Shown: positions 43,044-53,691, counted from the stretch's first letter. The stretch: 64,000 nucleotides of DNA from MFD01275-c22 sp963705885 (GCA_963705885.1 OY970120.1:310001-374000); one strand, 5' to 3'. Program-made: numbers and translations. The notes: generated by a model from the letters alone, not told the origin.

Positions 43044-43780
43044 CCGGCGCGCTCCGACGAGCCGCTCTCCGCGCCGCCGCGATGACGCGGGGCCGCGACG
43101 AAGCGGCCCTCGACGAGGACGGGGACGCAGCCGGTGACGTCCACCTCGCCCGCGAGCCGCACGTCCTCGGCATAGCCCTTCTCGACCAGCTCGGCGCCGG
43201 ACGGGCACTGCTCCAGCGGGCGCAGGGCGCGGAAGGCGAGCGCGGCCGCCTCGGCCTCGGGGGCCAGGCGCAGACCCGGGTCCTGCTCGGCGAGCCGCTG
43301 CACGACGGCACCGGCACCGACCAGGTCCTCGTAGGCCGGGCGCAGCGACCCGTCGCCCCACTGCTCGCCGGCCGGCACGACGCCGATGCGCTCGACGTCG
43401 CGCAGGTGGCGGGCGACGGCCCGGGCGTTGCGCAGGCATGCCGCGACGACCGGCCGGGCGCCGTTGACGGCGGCGAACGCGATCGACGACCCGTTCGGGG
43501 AGGGCAGGACGAGGCGGGAGTCGCCGTCGAGGCCGAGCAGGCTGGCCGGCGACAGGGTGAGCCCCTCGTGCGACGAGCGGTTGCCCGCGAGGACGGCGTC
43601 GATGTCGCGAGCCAGCCGACCGGCGGCCTCGCCGCCCGTGTGCGGCCAGACCTTGGCGCCCCGCTCGACGGCGACCGTGACCGCCGTCGAGAAGGACAGG
43701 ACGTCGACCACCACGACCACGTCACAGCTCTCGGCGAGGACCTTGGCGCCGACGGGTCCCCACTCCAGGGCCACGGTCAT
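43040..43780 (-). CDS. 2-phosphosulfolactate phosphatase (ComB) family protein
   Basis: The 246-residue protein has the ComB motifs VVVVDVLSFSTAVTVAVERGA (about residue 20) and VLPSPNGSSIAFAA (about 90). ComB is magnesium-dependent and releases phosphate from 2-phosphosulfolactate in archaeal coenzyme M synthesis. Actinobacteria generally lack that pathway, so the physiological substrate here is uncertain. A TACGCT box (43788-43793) seven bases before the ATG suggests a leaderless transcript. It stands alone. Confidence 0.8.
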   Translation of the reverse strand: MTVALEWGPVGAKVLAESCDVVVVVDVLSFSTAVTVAVERGAKVWPHTGGEAAGRLARDIDAVLAGNRSSHEGLTLSPASLLGLDGDSRLVLPSPNGSSIAFAAVNGARPVVAACLRNARAVARHLRDVERIGVVPAGEQWGDGSLRPAYEDLVGAGAVVQRLAEQDPGLRLAPEAEAAALAFRALRPLEQCPSGAELVEKGYAEDVRLAGEVDVTGCVPVLVEGRFVAAPRHRGGAESGSSERAG

Positions 43781-43787
43781 GCGCGCG

Positions 43788-43793
43788 AGCGTA
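43788..43793 (-). promoter_or_regulatory. Leaderless promoter -10 box (TACGCT) for the ComB-like gene
   Basis: TACGCT on the minus strand is followed by seven bases and the ATG at 43780, with no ribosome site between. It is the same layout as the other leaderless candidates. Confidence 0.5.
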
Positions 43794-43814
43794 CGCCGGG
43801 CCGGCTGAGCGGGC

Positions 43815-45635
<1,821 letters not shown>

Positions 45636-46556
45636 TCAGCCCTCCCCCAGCGGGCGGGCCCCGCCGACCGGTCCGTGCGCCCGCTTGACCGCCCGGCAGG
45701 TGCCCGTCGCGCTCAGGGCGACGGCGATGTCGATCGCGTGCTCCGGGCTGTGCGCGAGGAAGACGACGGTCGGGCCGCTGCCCGAGACCAGCGCTCCGAG
45801 GGCACCCGCCCCGGAGCCGGTCGACAGGGTCTCGCGCAGCGCGGGCCGCAGGGCGCAGGCGGCGTCCTGCAGGTCGTTGCGCAGGGCCAGGCCCAGGGCG
45901 TGGGCGTCCCCGGCCCGCAGCGCGGCCATGAGCCGGTCGCTGACCCGGGGCTCGGGCACGGCTGCGCCGTCGCGCAGCCGGTCACACTCGGCGTAGACCG
46001 CCGGCGTGGACAGGCCCCCGTCGGCGATCGCCACCACCCACTGGAAGCGGCCGCGGGCGAGCACGGGCGTGAGCACCTCGCCGCGCCCCACGCCCAGCGC
46101 CGTCCCGCCGACGAGGGAGAAGGGCACGTCGCTGCCGAGCCCGGCGGCGATCTCGGCCAGCTCGGTCTTCGACAGGCCCGTGTCCCAGAGCGCGTCGCAG
46201 GCCACGAGGGCTGCCGCCGCGTCGGCACTGCCGCCCGCCATGCCACCGGCGACCGGGATCCCCTTGGTGACATGGAGGTGGACCGCCGGCTCGATCCCGA
46301 CCCGCTCCGCCAGCGCGACCGCCGCGGCGGCCGCGATGTTGGTGCCGTCCCGCGGCACGTCCTCGACCGTGACGCCGTGCGCGCCCGCGACCGACACGGA
46401 CAGCCGCTCGGCCGGCTTCACGATGACCTCGTCGTAGAGCGAGACGGCGTGGTAGGCGGTCGCGACGTCGTGGAATCCGTCGCCGCGAAGGGCGCCGACC
46501 GCGAGCTCGAGGTTGATCTTCGCCGGCGCCCGCACGGTCACCGGCGTCGCCTCCAT
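45636..46556 (-). CDS. ispE: 4-diphosphocytidyl-2-C-methyl-D-erythritol kinase
   Basis: The 306-residue GHMP kinase of the MEP isoprenoid pathway has VRAPAKINLELAVG at the N-terminus and PVAGGMAGGSADAAAAL (ATP loop, about residue 99). The C-terminal GSGPTVVFLA element completes the site. I chose ATG 46556. TAGGGT (46564-46569) lies seven bases upstream and overlaps the end of rsmA, so a leaderless promoter inside the operon is possible. Isoprenoid supply also feeds the undecaprenyl carriers used by the polysaccharide locus. Confidence 0.92.
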   Translation of the reverse strand: MEATPVTVRAPAKINLELAVGALRGDGFHDVATAYHAVSLYDEVIVKPAERLSVSVAGAHGVTVEDVPRDGTNIAAAAAVALAERVGIEPAVHLHVTKGIPVAGGMAGGSADAAAALVACDALWDTGLSKTELAEIAAGLGSDVPFSLVGGTALGVGRGEVLTPVLARGRFQWVVAIADGGLSTPAVYAECDRLRDGAAVPEPRVSDRLMAALRAGDAHALGLALRNDLQDAACALRPALRETLSTGSGAGALGALVSGSGPTVVFLAHSPEHAIDIAVALSATGTCRAVKRAHGPVGGARPLGEG

Positions 46557-46563
46557 GCCGGTC

Positions 46564-46569
46564 ACCCTA
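46564..46569 (-). promoter_or_regulatory. Leaderless promoter -10 box (TAGGGT) for ispE
   Basis: TAGGGT on the minus strand overlaps the rsmA stop codon and is followed by seven bases and the ispE ATG. An AGGGTGA in the same place could instead act as a ribosome site, so the assignment is uncertain. Confidence 0.4.
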
Positions 46570-47436
46570 GGTGCGGGGCGGCGGACGGTGCGCAGCCAGC
46601 CTGGCGAAGTCGCCGACACCGAGGGTCTCGCCCCGGGCCCGCGGGTCGATGCCGGCGGCGCGCAGGGCGTCCTCGGCGGCGGCCGGTGACCCGGCCCAGC
46701 CCGCGAGCGCGGCACGCAGCGTCTTGCGGCGCTGCGCGAAGGCGGCGTCCACGACCGCGAACACCTCGGCCCGGGACGCCTCCGTCGCGGGCGGCTCGCG
46801 GCGGGACATGGCGACCAGACCGCTGTCGACGTTGGGCGCCGGCCAGAAGACCGCACGCCCGATCGCGCCCGCCCGGCGCACGTCCGCGTACCACGCCGCC
46901 TTCACCGACGGCACGCCGTACGTCCGGCTGCCCGGGCCCGCGGCCAGCCGGTCGGCCACCTCCGACTGCACCATGACCAGCACCCGGCGCAGCGACGGGA
47001 GCAGCTCGAGCAGGTGGAGCAGGACGGGCACCGCGACGTTGTAGGGGAGGTTGGCCACGAGCGCGGTCGGCGGCGGGCCGGGCAGCCCGTCGACCCGCAG
47101 CGCGTCGGCCGTGACGACGGTCAGCCGGTCGACGTACGCGGGGGCGCGGTCGGAGACGGTCTGCGGCAACGCACCCGCCAGCACCGGGTCGACCTCGACG
47201 GCGACCACCGACGCGACCTCGGTCACCAGGCCGAGGGTGAGCGACCCCAGACCCGGCCCGACCTCGACCACCACGTCGTCAGCGGTCAGGTCGGCGGTGC
47301 GCACGATGCGCCGCACCGTGTTGGGGTCGATGACGAAGTTCTGACCCAGCGACTTCGTGGGCCGCGTGGCGAGCCGGGTGGCGAGCGCGCGGACCTCCGC
47401 GGGGCCGAGGAGGGCGGCGCCCGGCTCGGTGGTCAC
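46567..47436 (-). CDS. rsmA: 16S rRNA (adenine1518-N6/adenine1519-N6)-dimethyltransferase
   Basis: The 289-residue KsgA has KSLGQNFVIDPN (about residue 28), VVEVGPGLGSLTLGL (SAM motif I) and LVANLPYNVAVP (catalytic NLPY). It dimethylates two adenines near the 3' end of 16S rRNA. It starts at GTG 47436, four bases after the rpfB stop. The rpf-rsmA-ispE order is typical of actinobacteria. Confidence 0.93.
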   Translation of the reverse strand: MTTEPGAALLGPAEVRALATRLATRPTKSLGQNFVIDPNTVRRIVRTADLTADDVVVEVGPGLGSLTLGLVTEVASVVAVEVDPVLAGALPQTVSDRAPAYVDRLTVVTADALRVDGLPGPPPTALVANLPYNVAVPVLLHLLELLPSLRRVLVMVQSEVADRLAAGPGSRTYGVPSVKAAWYADVRRAGAIGRAVFWPAPNVDSGLVAMSRREPPATEASRAEVFAVVDAAFAQRRKTLRAALAGWAGSPAAAEDALRAAGIDPRARGETLGVGDFARLAAHRPPPRT

Positions 47437-47440
47437 CGGC

Positions 47441-48571
47441 CTAGGTGAACAGCAGGCGGCCGCAGACCGGCCACTGACCGGCGCCGCTGCGCTTGTACAG
47501 GAGCTGCGCGCGGTAGGTCTGCTCGGCCGCCCCGTGGTCGGTCGGGACGCCGGTGCCGCCGACGGACTGCCAGGTGCTGGCGAGGAACTGGTAGAGCCCG
47601 TAGTAGGGCCCGGCCGAGTTGTAGGCGTTCGGGTTGCCGCCGGACTCGCAGTTGGCGAGCGCCGCCCAGTTCAGGCCGTCGGCCTCGGGGGTGTTCTGCG
47701 GCACGGGCTTGGTGCCGACGAGGACGACCTCGGTCACCGGCTCGGCGGTCACCCGCTCCCGGACCAGCCGGCGCGAGTCGAGCTTGCCGTCGAGGTAGGT
47801 CTCCTCGAAGCGCCGCTCCCTGATGCCGACCTTGCCCTTCTTGACCACCTTGGTCTGGCCCTTGAACAGCTCGCCGCTCTTGCGCTCGACGCGGTCGAAC
47901 CTGATCGGCTTCTCCTCGACGACCCGCTTTCCGTCGACCCGGGTGACGCCCACGACCTGCTCGGCGATCGGCGTCCGGGCCAGGTCGGCGGTGACCCGGT
48001 CGCGGGCGCGCAGCCGGACCCCGGCCTCAGCCATCGCGGTGCGCACCGTCGGTGCCGTCGTGGTCACCTCGTGGCGCTTGCCGTCGGCGAGGAAGGTCAC
48101 GTGGTGCGGCATCCGCACGTCCAGCTGCAGGCCACCGCGCCCGATCCGCCGGCTGCGGGAGGCGGAGAGGTAGGCGCCGTCGGAGCGCACGCCGAGCATG
48201 GTCAGGGCCTGGGAGACGGTGCGCGCGGTGGTCCACACGGTCCGCCGCTCGCCGTCCACCGTGAGCAGCACCGGTCGGCCGTAGCGCACGACGATCGACT
48301 CGCCGTCGCTCAGCCCCTGCGAAGGGGTCGGGGTGACGAGGTCGTGCTCGACGTCGACCGCGATGCCCTCGCTCGCGAGCACGTCCCCGACGGTGCTCGC
48401 GAAGCTGCGGACCTCACGACTCTGGCCGTCGACCGAGACGGTGACCGTCTTGTCGTGCGTGACGAACGCTGTGGTCCCCACGAGCAGGCCGAGCACGACG
48501 GCGGCCTGGAGCAGCAGCGCCGGGAGGCGGCGGCGCACGGACGCGCGACGGGACGAGGAGTGGCGGCTCAT
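47441..48571 (-). CDS. rpfB: Resuscitation-promoting factor (RpfB architecture)
   Basis: The 376-residue exported protein has an N-terminal TM/signal (LPALLLQAAVVLGLLVGTTAFV, about residues 16-37) and three DUF348 repeats (about 43-200; VTVSVDGQ, LTVDGERRTV, VTFLADGKR). A G5 domain follows (about 205-285). The C-terminal Rpf lytic-transglycosylase domain has LNWAALANCESGGNPNAYNSAGPYYGLYQF (catalytic Glu in NCESG) and ends WPVCGRLLFT. It cleaves peptidoglycan and stimulates regrowth from dormancy. I chose ATG 48571 with GGGAG upstream. A TACCGT box at 48648-48653 may be its promoter. Confidence 0.92.
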   Translation of the reverse strand: MSRHSSSRRASVRRRLPALLLQAAVVLGLLVGTTAFVTHDKTVTVSVDGQSREVRSFASTVGDVLASEGIAVDVEHDLVTPTPSQGLSDGESIVVRYGRPVLLTVDGERRTVWTTARTVSQALTMLGVRSDGAYLSASRSRRIGRGGLQLDVRMPHHVTFLADGKRHEVTTTAPTVRTAMAEAGVRLRARDRVTADLARTPIAEQVVGVTRVDGKRVVEEKPIRFDRVERKSGELFKGQTKVVKKGKVGIRERRFEETYLDGKLDSRRLVRERVTAEPVTEVVLVGTKPVPQNTPEADGLNWAALANCESGGNPNAYNSAGPYYGLYQFLASTWQSVGGTGVPTDHGAAEQTYRAQLLYKRSGAGQWPVCGRLLFT

Positions 48572-48647
48572 CCGTCTCTCCCGACCTCGCGCGACCCGGA
48601 CGGGCGCACCGGGCTGGCCGGGGCGCCCTCCGGAGGACCAGCCGACG

Positions 48648-48653
48648 ACGGTA
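48648..48653 (-). promoter_or_regulatory. Candidate -10 box (TACCGT) for rpfB
   Basis: TACCGT on the minus strand lies in the 144-base gap after tatD and predicts a leader of about 70 bases. I found no c-di-AMP riboswitch in this short gap. Confidence 0.35.
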
Positions 48654-48715
48654 GCGGGCGCGTCCGGCGGGCGGCAACTTCCGTCCCACCGGTCACACAC
48701 GGTGACGACTGCCGG

Positions 48716-49547
48716 TCACCAGGCGCCGAAGGCCGCCTCCGTGTTGGCGGCGATCGCCGTACAGAGGTCCTCCTCGCCGACGCCGAGCACCTCGGCCATG
48801 GCCCGGACCGTGTGCGGCACCAGGTAGGACGCGTTCGGCCGGCCGCGGTAGGGCATCGGCGTGAGGTAGGGCGCGTCGGTCTCGACGAGCACCCGGTCCA
48901 GCGGGACGGCCGAGAGCGCCTCGCGCAGCCCGCCGGCGTTCTTGAACGTGACCGTCCCGGCGAAGGACAGCCACCATCCGCGGCGTACGCAGTGCTCGGC
49001 CATCGCCCGGTCGCCGGAGAAGCAGTGGAAGACCACGCGGTCCGGGGCACCGGCGTCCTCGAGCACCCGCAGCACGTCGTCGTGGGCGTCGCGGTCGTGG
49101 ATGACCAGCGCCTTGCCGTGCCGCCGGGCCATCTCGACGTGGGCGCGGAACGCCGCCTCCTGCACCCCACGGCCCTCCTCGCCGGTGCGGTAGTGGTCGA
49201 GACCGGTCTCACCCACCGCGCGTACGACCGGGTCGGCGGCCAGCGCGTCGATCTCGGCCAGGGCCTGGTCCAGGAGGCCGTCGGCCGCGAGCCGCGGCAC
49301 CTCGTTCGGGTGCAGCGCGACACCGGCGACGACCTGGGCGTGCTGCCGCGCCGTGTGCGACCGCCCACCGCGCGCCGGGCAGGTCGCACCCGATCTGCAC
49401 GATGCGGGGAACCCCGACGGCCGTCGAGGCCGCCAACGCGTCCTCGACCGAGAGCACGTCGTCGGGGTCCAGCGACATGTCCAGGTGGCAGTGGCTGTCG
49501 ACGACGTCGACGGGGAGGGGGGCCGGAGCGGGTGGGCGGCCGCTCAC
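48716..49547 (-). CDS. TatD-family metal-dependent hydrolase/DNase (one +1 frameshift)
   Basis: The corrected protein of 276 residues is a TIM-barrel metallohydrolase. The N-terminal VVDSHCHLD supplies the first His pair. GVALHPNEV, AVGETGLDHYR (Glu), LVIHDRDAH, VFHCFSGD and LVETDAPYLTP (Asp) follow. An extra base in the CC at about 49351-49352 splits ARWAVAH from ARQHAQVVAGVALHP. Start is GTG 49547, overlapping the metG stop (GTGA), so it is coupled to metG, as is common in actinobacteria. Confidence 0.88.
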
Positions 49548-51340
49548 ACGCCTGCCTTCTCCTCGAGCCGGGCGAGCTCCTCGTCGACCACGGACGGGTC
49601 GAGCTTGCGGAAGATCGGCGTCGGCGCCGACAGCGGCACACCGGGCACGATCGGGGTCGGCTCCCACCGAGCAGCCGCGGCCTCGTAGTCGCCGGTGATG
49701 ACCGGGTAGCCGGCGTTGCCGTCCTCCTGGACCTCGCGCACCTCGGGCAGCCCGGACCAGACCCCCTCGCCGCCGAGCAGCTCGTGCACCTGCTGCGCGC
49801 TGTGCGGCAGGAAGGGCGTCAGCAGCGTGTTGCAGTCGCGCACCGCCTGGAGCGCGACGTGCAGCACCGTGGCCATCCGGTCGGGGTCCTCGGCTCGCAG
49901 CTTCCACGGCGCCATGTCGGAGATGTACTTGTTGACCTCGCTCACGACGCGCATCGCCTCGCTGATCGCGGCCTTCTGCCGGGACTTCTCGAGGAGCCCG
50001 CCGACGACCGGGAAGGCGGCGCGCACCGACGCGAGCAGGTCGGCGTCGGCGTCCGTGAGCTCGCCGGCCTCGGGGACGTGACCGATGTTCTTGGCCGCCA
50101 TCGACACCGTGCGGTTCACGAGGTTGCCCCAGCCGGCGACGAGCTCGTCGTTGGTGCGTCGCACGAACTCGGCCCAGGTGAAGTCGGTGTCCTGGTTCTC
50201 GGGACCGGCGACGGCGATGAAGTAGCGCAGGGCGTCCGCGTCGTAGCGGTCGAGGAAGTCGCGGACGTAGATGACCACCGAGCGCGACGAGGAGAACTTG
50301 CGGCCCTCCATCGTGAGGAACTCGCTGGACACCACCTCGGTCGGCAGGCTCAGCTCGCCCAGTGACCCGGCGTCGCCGTCACGATCGCCCTTGCCGTCGT
50401 AGCCGAGCAGGATCGCCGGCCAGATGACGGAGTGGAACACGATGTTGTCCTTGCCCATGAAGTAGAAGGACGCGGCGTCCTCGTTCTGCCACCACTCCCG
50501 CCAGGCATCGGGGTTCCCGCTCCGACGCGCCCACTCGATCGACGCCGAGAGGTAGCCGATGACCGCGTCGAACCACACGTAGATGCGCTTGTCGCCGCGG
50601 TCCCGCCACCCGTCCAGCGGGATCGGCACGCCCCAGTCGAGGTCGCGGGTGATGGCCCGCGGCTGCAGGTCCTTGAGCAGGTTGCGCGAGAACTTCAGGA
50701 CGTTGGTGCGCCAGTCGGTGCGCTGGTCCAGCCACTTCTCCAGCGACGAGGCGAGCGCGGGCAGGTCGAGGAAGAAGTGCTCGGTCTCGACGAAGTCCGG
50801 TGACTCGCCGTTGATCCGGCTGCGCGGGTCGATCAGGTCGGTGGGGTCGAGCTGGTTGCCGCAGTTGTCGCACTGGTCCCCGCGCGCGCTGTCGTAGCCG
50901 CAGATCGGGCAGGTGCCCTCGATGTAGCGGTCGGGAAGAGTCCGGCCGGTGGACGGCGAGATGGCTCCCATCGTCGTCCTGGCCACGACGTAGCCGTTGC
51001 GGTGCAGCGTCGAGAACAGCTCCTGGACCACCTCGTAGTGGTTGACCGTCGTGGTGCGGGTGAACAGGTCGTAGGACAGCCCGAGCCGCGCGAGGTCCTC
51101 GACGATCACCCGGTTGTAGCGGTCGGCGAGCTCGCGGGTCGTCATGCCCTCCGCGTCGGCCTGGACCTGGATCGGCGTCCCGTGCTCGTCGGTCCCACTG
51201 ACCATCAGGACGCGGTGGCCGGCCATCCGCATGTAGCGGCTGAACACGTCCGCGGGGACCCCGAAGCCGGACACGTGACCGATGTGCCGAGGGCCGTTCG
51301 CGTAGGGCCAGGCGACGGCGGTGAGGATGTGGCGGGGCAT
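49544..51340 (-). CDS. metG: Methionyl-tRNA synthetase
   Basis: The 598-residue class I synthetase has the HIGH motif in NGPRHIGHVSGF and a knuckle with CPICGYDSARGDQCDNCG (four Cys, zinc). The signature loop reads KFSSS in EGRKFSSSRS instead of KMSKS. An anticodon-binding helical domain follows (about 400-560); the C-terminal dimerisation domain of E. coli MetG is absent. ATG 51340 is set by MPRHILTAVAWPYANG and by a TACGCT box six bases upstream (leaderless). It is followed by tatD and rpfB. Confidence 0.92.
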   Translation of the reverse strand: MPRHILTAVAWPYANGPRHIGHVSGFGVPADVFSRYMRMAGHRVLMVSGTDEHGTPIQVQADAEGMTTRELADRYNRVIVEDLARLGLSYDLFTRTTTVNHYEVVQELFSTLHRNGYVVARTTMGAISPSTGRTLPDRYIEGTCPICGYDSARGDQCDNCGNQLDPTDLIDPRSRINGESPDFVETEHFFLDLPALASSLEKWLDQRTDWRTNVLKFSRNLLKDLQPRAITRDLDWGVPIPLDGWRDRGDKRIYVWFDAVIGYLSASIEWARRSGNPDAWREWWQNEDAASFYFMGKDNIVFHSVIWPAILLGYDGKGDRDGDAGSLGELSLPTEVVSSEFLTMEGRKFSSSRSVVIYVRDFLDRYDADALRYFIAVAGPENQDTDFTWAEFVRRTNDELVAGWGNLVNRTVSMAAKNIGHVPEAGELTDADADLLASVRAAFPVVGGLLEKSRQKAAISEAMRVVSEVNKYISDMAPWKLRAEDPDRMATVLHVALQAVRDCNTLLTPFLPHSAQQVHELLGGEGVWSGLPEVREVQEDGNAGYPVITGDYEAAAARWEPTPIVPGVPLSAPTPIFRKLDPSVVDEELARLEEKAGV

Positions 51341-51346
51341 GCGCTC

Positions 51347-51352
51347 AGCGTA
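51347..51352 (-). promoter_or_regulatory. Leaderless promoter -10 box (TACGCT) for metG
   Basis: TACGCT on the minus strand is followed by six bases and the metG ATG at 51340, with no ribosome site between them. Confidence 0.55.
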
Positions 51353-51394
51353 CGGGCGCGGCTCAACCGCATTCGTCACCGTGTTCCGCCCTCA

Positions 51395-51425
51395 CCTCAG
51401 CAGGCAAGTGATCGCCTCAGCAGGC
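51395..51425. repeat. Direct repeat of CCTCAGCAGGC, 20-base period
   Basis: Identical 11-base copies lie at 51395-51405 and 51415-51425 in the gap between the aminotransferase gene and metG. The 20-base period (about two helical turns) would suit tandem regulator sites near the metG promoter, but no regulator is known here. Confidence 0.6.
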
Positions 51426-51449
51426 GTCTACACCTCCCGCGGCGATCAC
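51408..51449. terminator. Inverted repeat downstream of the aminotransferase gene
   Basis: GTGATCGCC (51408-51416) and GGCGATCAC (51441-51449) are perfect inverted arms around a 24-base loop, 42 bases after the aminotransferase stop. It may be a weak terminator. The large loop and missing U-tract make this uncertain. Confidence 0.35.
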
Positions 51450-51491
51450 CCGCATGGCTTACGTGGTCGATCGCGCCGGGCCGGGCGGGGG

Positions 51492-52667
51492 TCAGCCGAG
51501 CTTGGGGAGGCCGCGCTTGAGGTTGCGGACGGCCTGGACGATGCGCTGCTCGTTCTCGATCAGCGCGAAGCGCACGTGCCCGTCGCCGCCCGGGCCGAAC
51601 CCGACGCCCGGCGACACGGCGACGTCGCAGTCGGTGACCATCAGGGTCGCGAACTCGATCGAACCCATGTCGCGGTAGGCCTCGGGGATCTCGGCCCAGG
51701 CGAACATCGTGCCGCGCGGCCGCTCGATGTCCCAGCCGATGCGCGACAGCCCGTCCACCAGCGCGTTGCGCCGCGACTCGTAGACCGCGTTGACCTGGCT
51801 CGGGTAGTCGACCGCCTCGTTGAGGGTGACCGTCGCCGCGATCTGGATCGGCTGGAACGTGCCGTAGTCGAGGTAGCTCTTCAGCTTGGCGAGCGCGCCC
51901 ACGACCTCGGCGTTGCCGACGAGAAACGCCACCCGCCAGCCGGCCATCGAGAACGACTTGGTCATCGAGTACAGCTCGACCGCGCAGTCCATCGCGCCCT
52001 CGCACTGCAGGATCGACGGCGGCTGCCACCCGTCGAACGCGACGTCGGCGTAGGCGAAGTCGTGCACCAGCACGACGTCACGCTCGCGCGCCCAGTCGAC
52101 CAGCCGCTGCAGGTCGGCCAGCTCGACGGTCGCGGTCGTCGGGTTGTGCGGGAAGGACAGCACGACGACCCGCGGCTTGGGCCAACCCAGGTCCCACGCC
52201 TCCATGACGTTCGCGACGTAGTCCTCGCCGTTGCCGACCGGCACCTGCCGGGCGTCGGCCCCGGCGAAGTACGGCCCCCAGATGTGGATCGGGTAGGACG
52301 GCGAGGGCACCAGCGCCGCGTCACCGGGCTGGAGCAGCACCCACATCAGGTGGCTGAAGCCCTCCTTGGCGCCGATGGTCGAGAGCACCTCGGTCTCGGG
52401 GTCGAGGCTCACGCCGAACTTGCGCTCGTAGAGCCCGGCCACCGCCTGGCGCAGCTTCGGGATGCCCCGGCTCGCGGAGTAGCGGTGGTTGCGGCTGTTG
52501 TGCGCCGCCTCGGACAGCTTCTCCACCGCGATGTCCGGCGAGGGGAGGTCGGGGTTGCCGAAGCCGAGGTCGACGACGTCCCGCCCGGCCCGGCGCGCCT
52601 CCCGCTTGAGCCCGTCGATGATCGTGAAGACGTACGGCGGCAGGCCCGGGATCCGGCGAAACTCCAT
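51492..52667 (-). CDS. PLP-dependent class I/II aminotransferase, alanine aminotransferase (AlaC)-like
   Basis: The 391-residue fold-type I aminotransferase has VVDLGFGNPDLPSP near the N-terminus, NHRYSASRGIPKLRQAV, FPHNPTTATV and the PLP-lysine motif SMTKSFSMAGWRVAF. It ends with a RFALIENEQRI segment. The sequence is close to AlaC, which transfers amino groups between alanine and 2-oxoglutarate. A TAGCCT box six bases before the ATG indicates a leaderless transcript. It stands alone. Confidence 0.85.
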   Translation of the reverse strand: MEFRRIPGLPPYVFTIIDGLKREARRAGRDVVDLGFGNPDLPSPDIAVEKLSEAAHNSRNHRYSASRGIPKLRQAVAGLYERKFGVSLDPETEVLSTIGAKEGFSHLMWVLLQPGDAALVPSPSYPIHIWGPYFAGADARQVPVGNGEDYVANVMEAWDLGWPKPRVVVLSFPHNPTTATVELADLQRLVDWARERDVVLVHDFAYADVAFDGWQPPSILQCEGAMDCAVELYSMTKSFSMAGWRVAFLVGNAEVVGALAKLKSYLDYGTFQPIQIAATVTLNEAVDYPSQVNAVYESRRNALVDGLSRIGWDIERPRGTMFAWAEIPEAYRDMGSIEFATLMVTDCDVAVSPGVGFGPGGDGHVRFALIENEQRIVQAVRNLKRGLPKLG

Positions 52668-52673
52668 TCCGCC

Positions 52674-52679
52674 AGGCTA
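52674..52679 (-). promoter_or_regulatory. Leaderless promoter -10 box (TAGCCT) for the aminotransferase gene
   Basis: TAGCCT on the minus strand is followed by six bases and the ATG at 52667. No ribosome site is visible. Confidence 0.55.
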
Positions 52680-52749
52680 GACCGGCAGGCTGCGACATAC
52701 TGCCTGCCGTCACACCGACAACACATGTGTCGGCCAGGAGGGGGCGACG

Positions 52750-53691
52750 GTGCGCGTGATGGTCACCGGCGGAGCCGGCTTCATCGGGTCCCACCTCTGC
52801 GAGCGGCTGGTCGACGAGGGCCACGAGGTGCTCGTGGTGGACAACTACTACACCGGGACGCGACGCAACATGGCCGCGCTGCTGTCGCACCCGATGTTCG
52901 AGGTGATGCGCCACGACATCACGATGCCGCTCTACGTCGAGACCGACCTGATCTTCAACCTCGCCTGCCCGGCGTCACCGATCCACTACCAGCGGGACCC
53001 GGTCCAGACGCTCAAGACGAGCGTCCACGGCTCGATCAACATGCTGGGCCTGGCCAAGCGGGTCGGCGCCTCGATCCTGCAGGCCTCCACCAGCGAGGTC
53101 TACGGCGACCCGGAGCCGCCGCTGCAGGACGAGACCTACTGGGGCCGGGTCAACCCGGTCGGCATCCGCTCCTGCTACGACGAGGGCAAGCGTGCCGCGG
53201 AGACGCTGTTCTCCGACTACCGGCGCCAGCACGGCACCGACACCAAGATCGTGCGGATCTTCAACACCTACGGGCCGCGGATGCGCCCCGACGACGGGCG
53301 CGTCGTGAGCAACTTCATCGTGCAGGCCCTGCGCGGGCAGGACATCACCATCTACGGCGACGGCACGCAGTCCCGCGCGTTCTGCTTCGTCGACGACCTC
53401 GTCGAGGGCCTGCTGCGGATGAGCCAGACCCCCAAGGACGTGACGGGCCCCGTCAACCTCGGCAACCCGGTCGAGCTGACCGTCCTCGAGCTCGCCACGA
53501 AGATCATCGCGATGACGGGCTCGTCGTCGGGGATCGTCAGGGCGCCGCTCCCCGAGGACGACCCTCGACAGCGCTGCCCGGACATCTCCAAGGCCAAGGA
53601 GGTGCTCGACTGGGAGCCGACGGTGCCACTCGACGAGGGCCTGGGCCGCACGATCGACTACTTCCGCGAGACCCTGAGCACCTCCTCGTAG
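52750..53691 (+). CDS. uxs: UDP-glucuronate decarboxylase (UDP-xylose synthase)
   Basis: The 313-residue SDR has VTGGAGFIGSHLCERL (NAD), then the UXS-specific NLACPASPIHYQRDPVQTLKT and NMLGLAKR, STSEVYGDP, the catalytic Tyr-x3-Lys in SCYDEGKRAAE, and RIFNTYGPRMRPDDGRVVSNF. It converts UDP-glucuronic acid to UDP-xylose. The start is GTG 52750 with GGAGGGGG upstream. No UDP-glucose dehydrogenase is adjacent. Its 3' end overlaps rsmI by 34 bases on the opposite strand. Confidence 0.88.
   Translation: MRVMVTGGAGFIGSHLCERLVDEGHEVLVVDNYYTGTRRNMAALLSHPMFEVMRHDITMPLYVETDLIFNLACPASPIHYQRDPVQTLKTSVHGSINMLGLAKRVGASILQASTSEVYGDPEPPLQDETYWGRVNPVGIRSCYDEGKRAAETLFSDYRRQHGTDTKIVRIFNTYGPRMRPDDGRVVSNFIVQALRGQDITIYGDGTQSRAFCFVDDLVEGLLRMSQTPKDVTGPVNLGNPVELTVLELATKIIAMTGSSSGIVRAPLPEDDPRQRCPDISKAKEVLDWEPTVPLDEGLGRTIDYFRETLSTSS

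Noticed and set aside
47357..50365. 1002-residue plus-strand open frame opposite rpfB, tatD and metG
   Set aside because: The three minus-strand genes have full family motifs. The plus frame is a composition artefact with no recognisable product.
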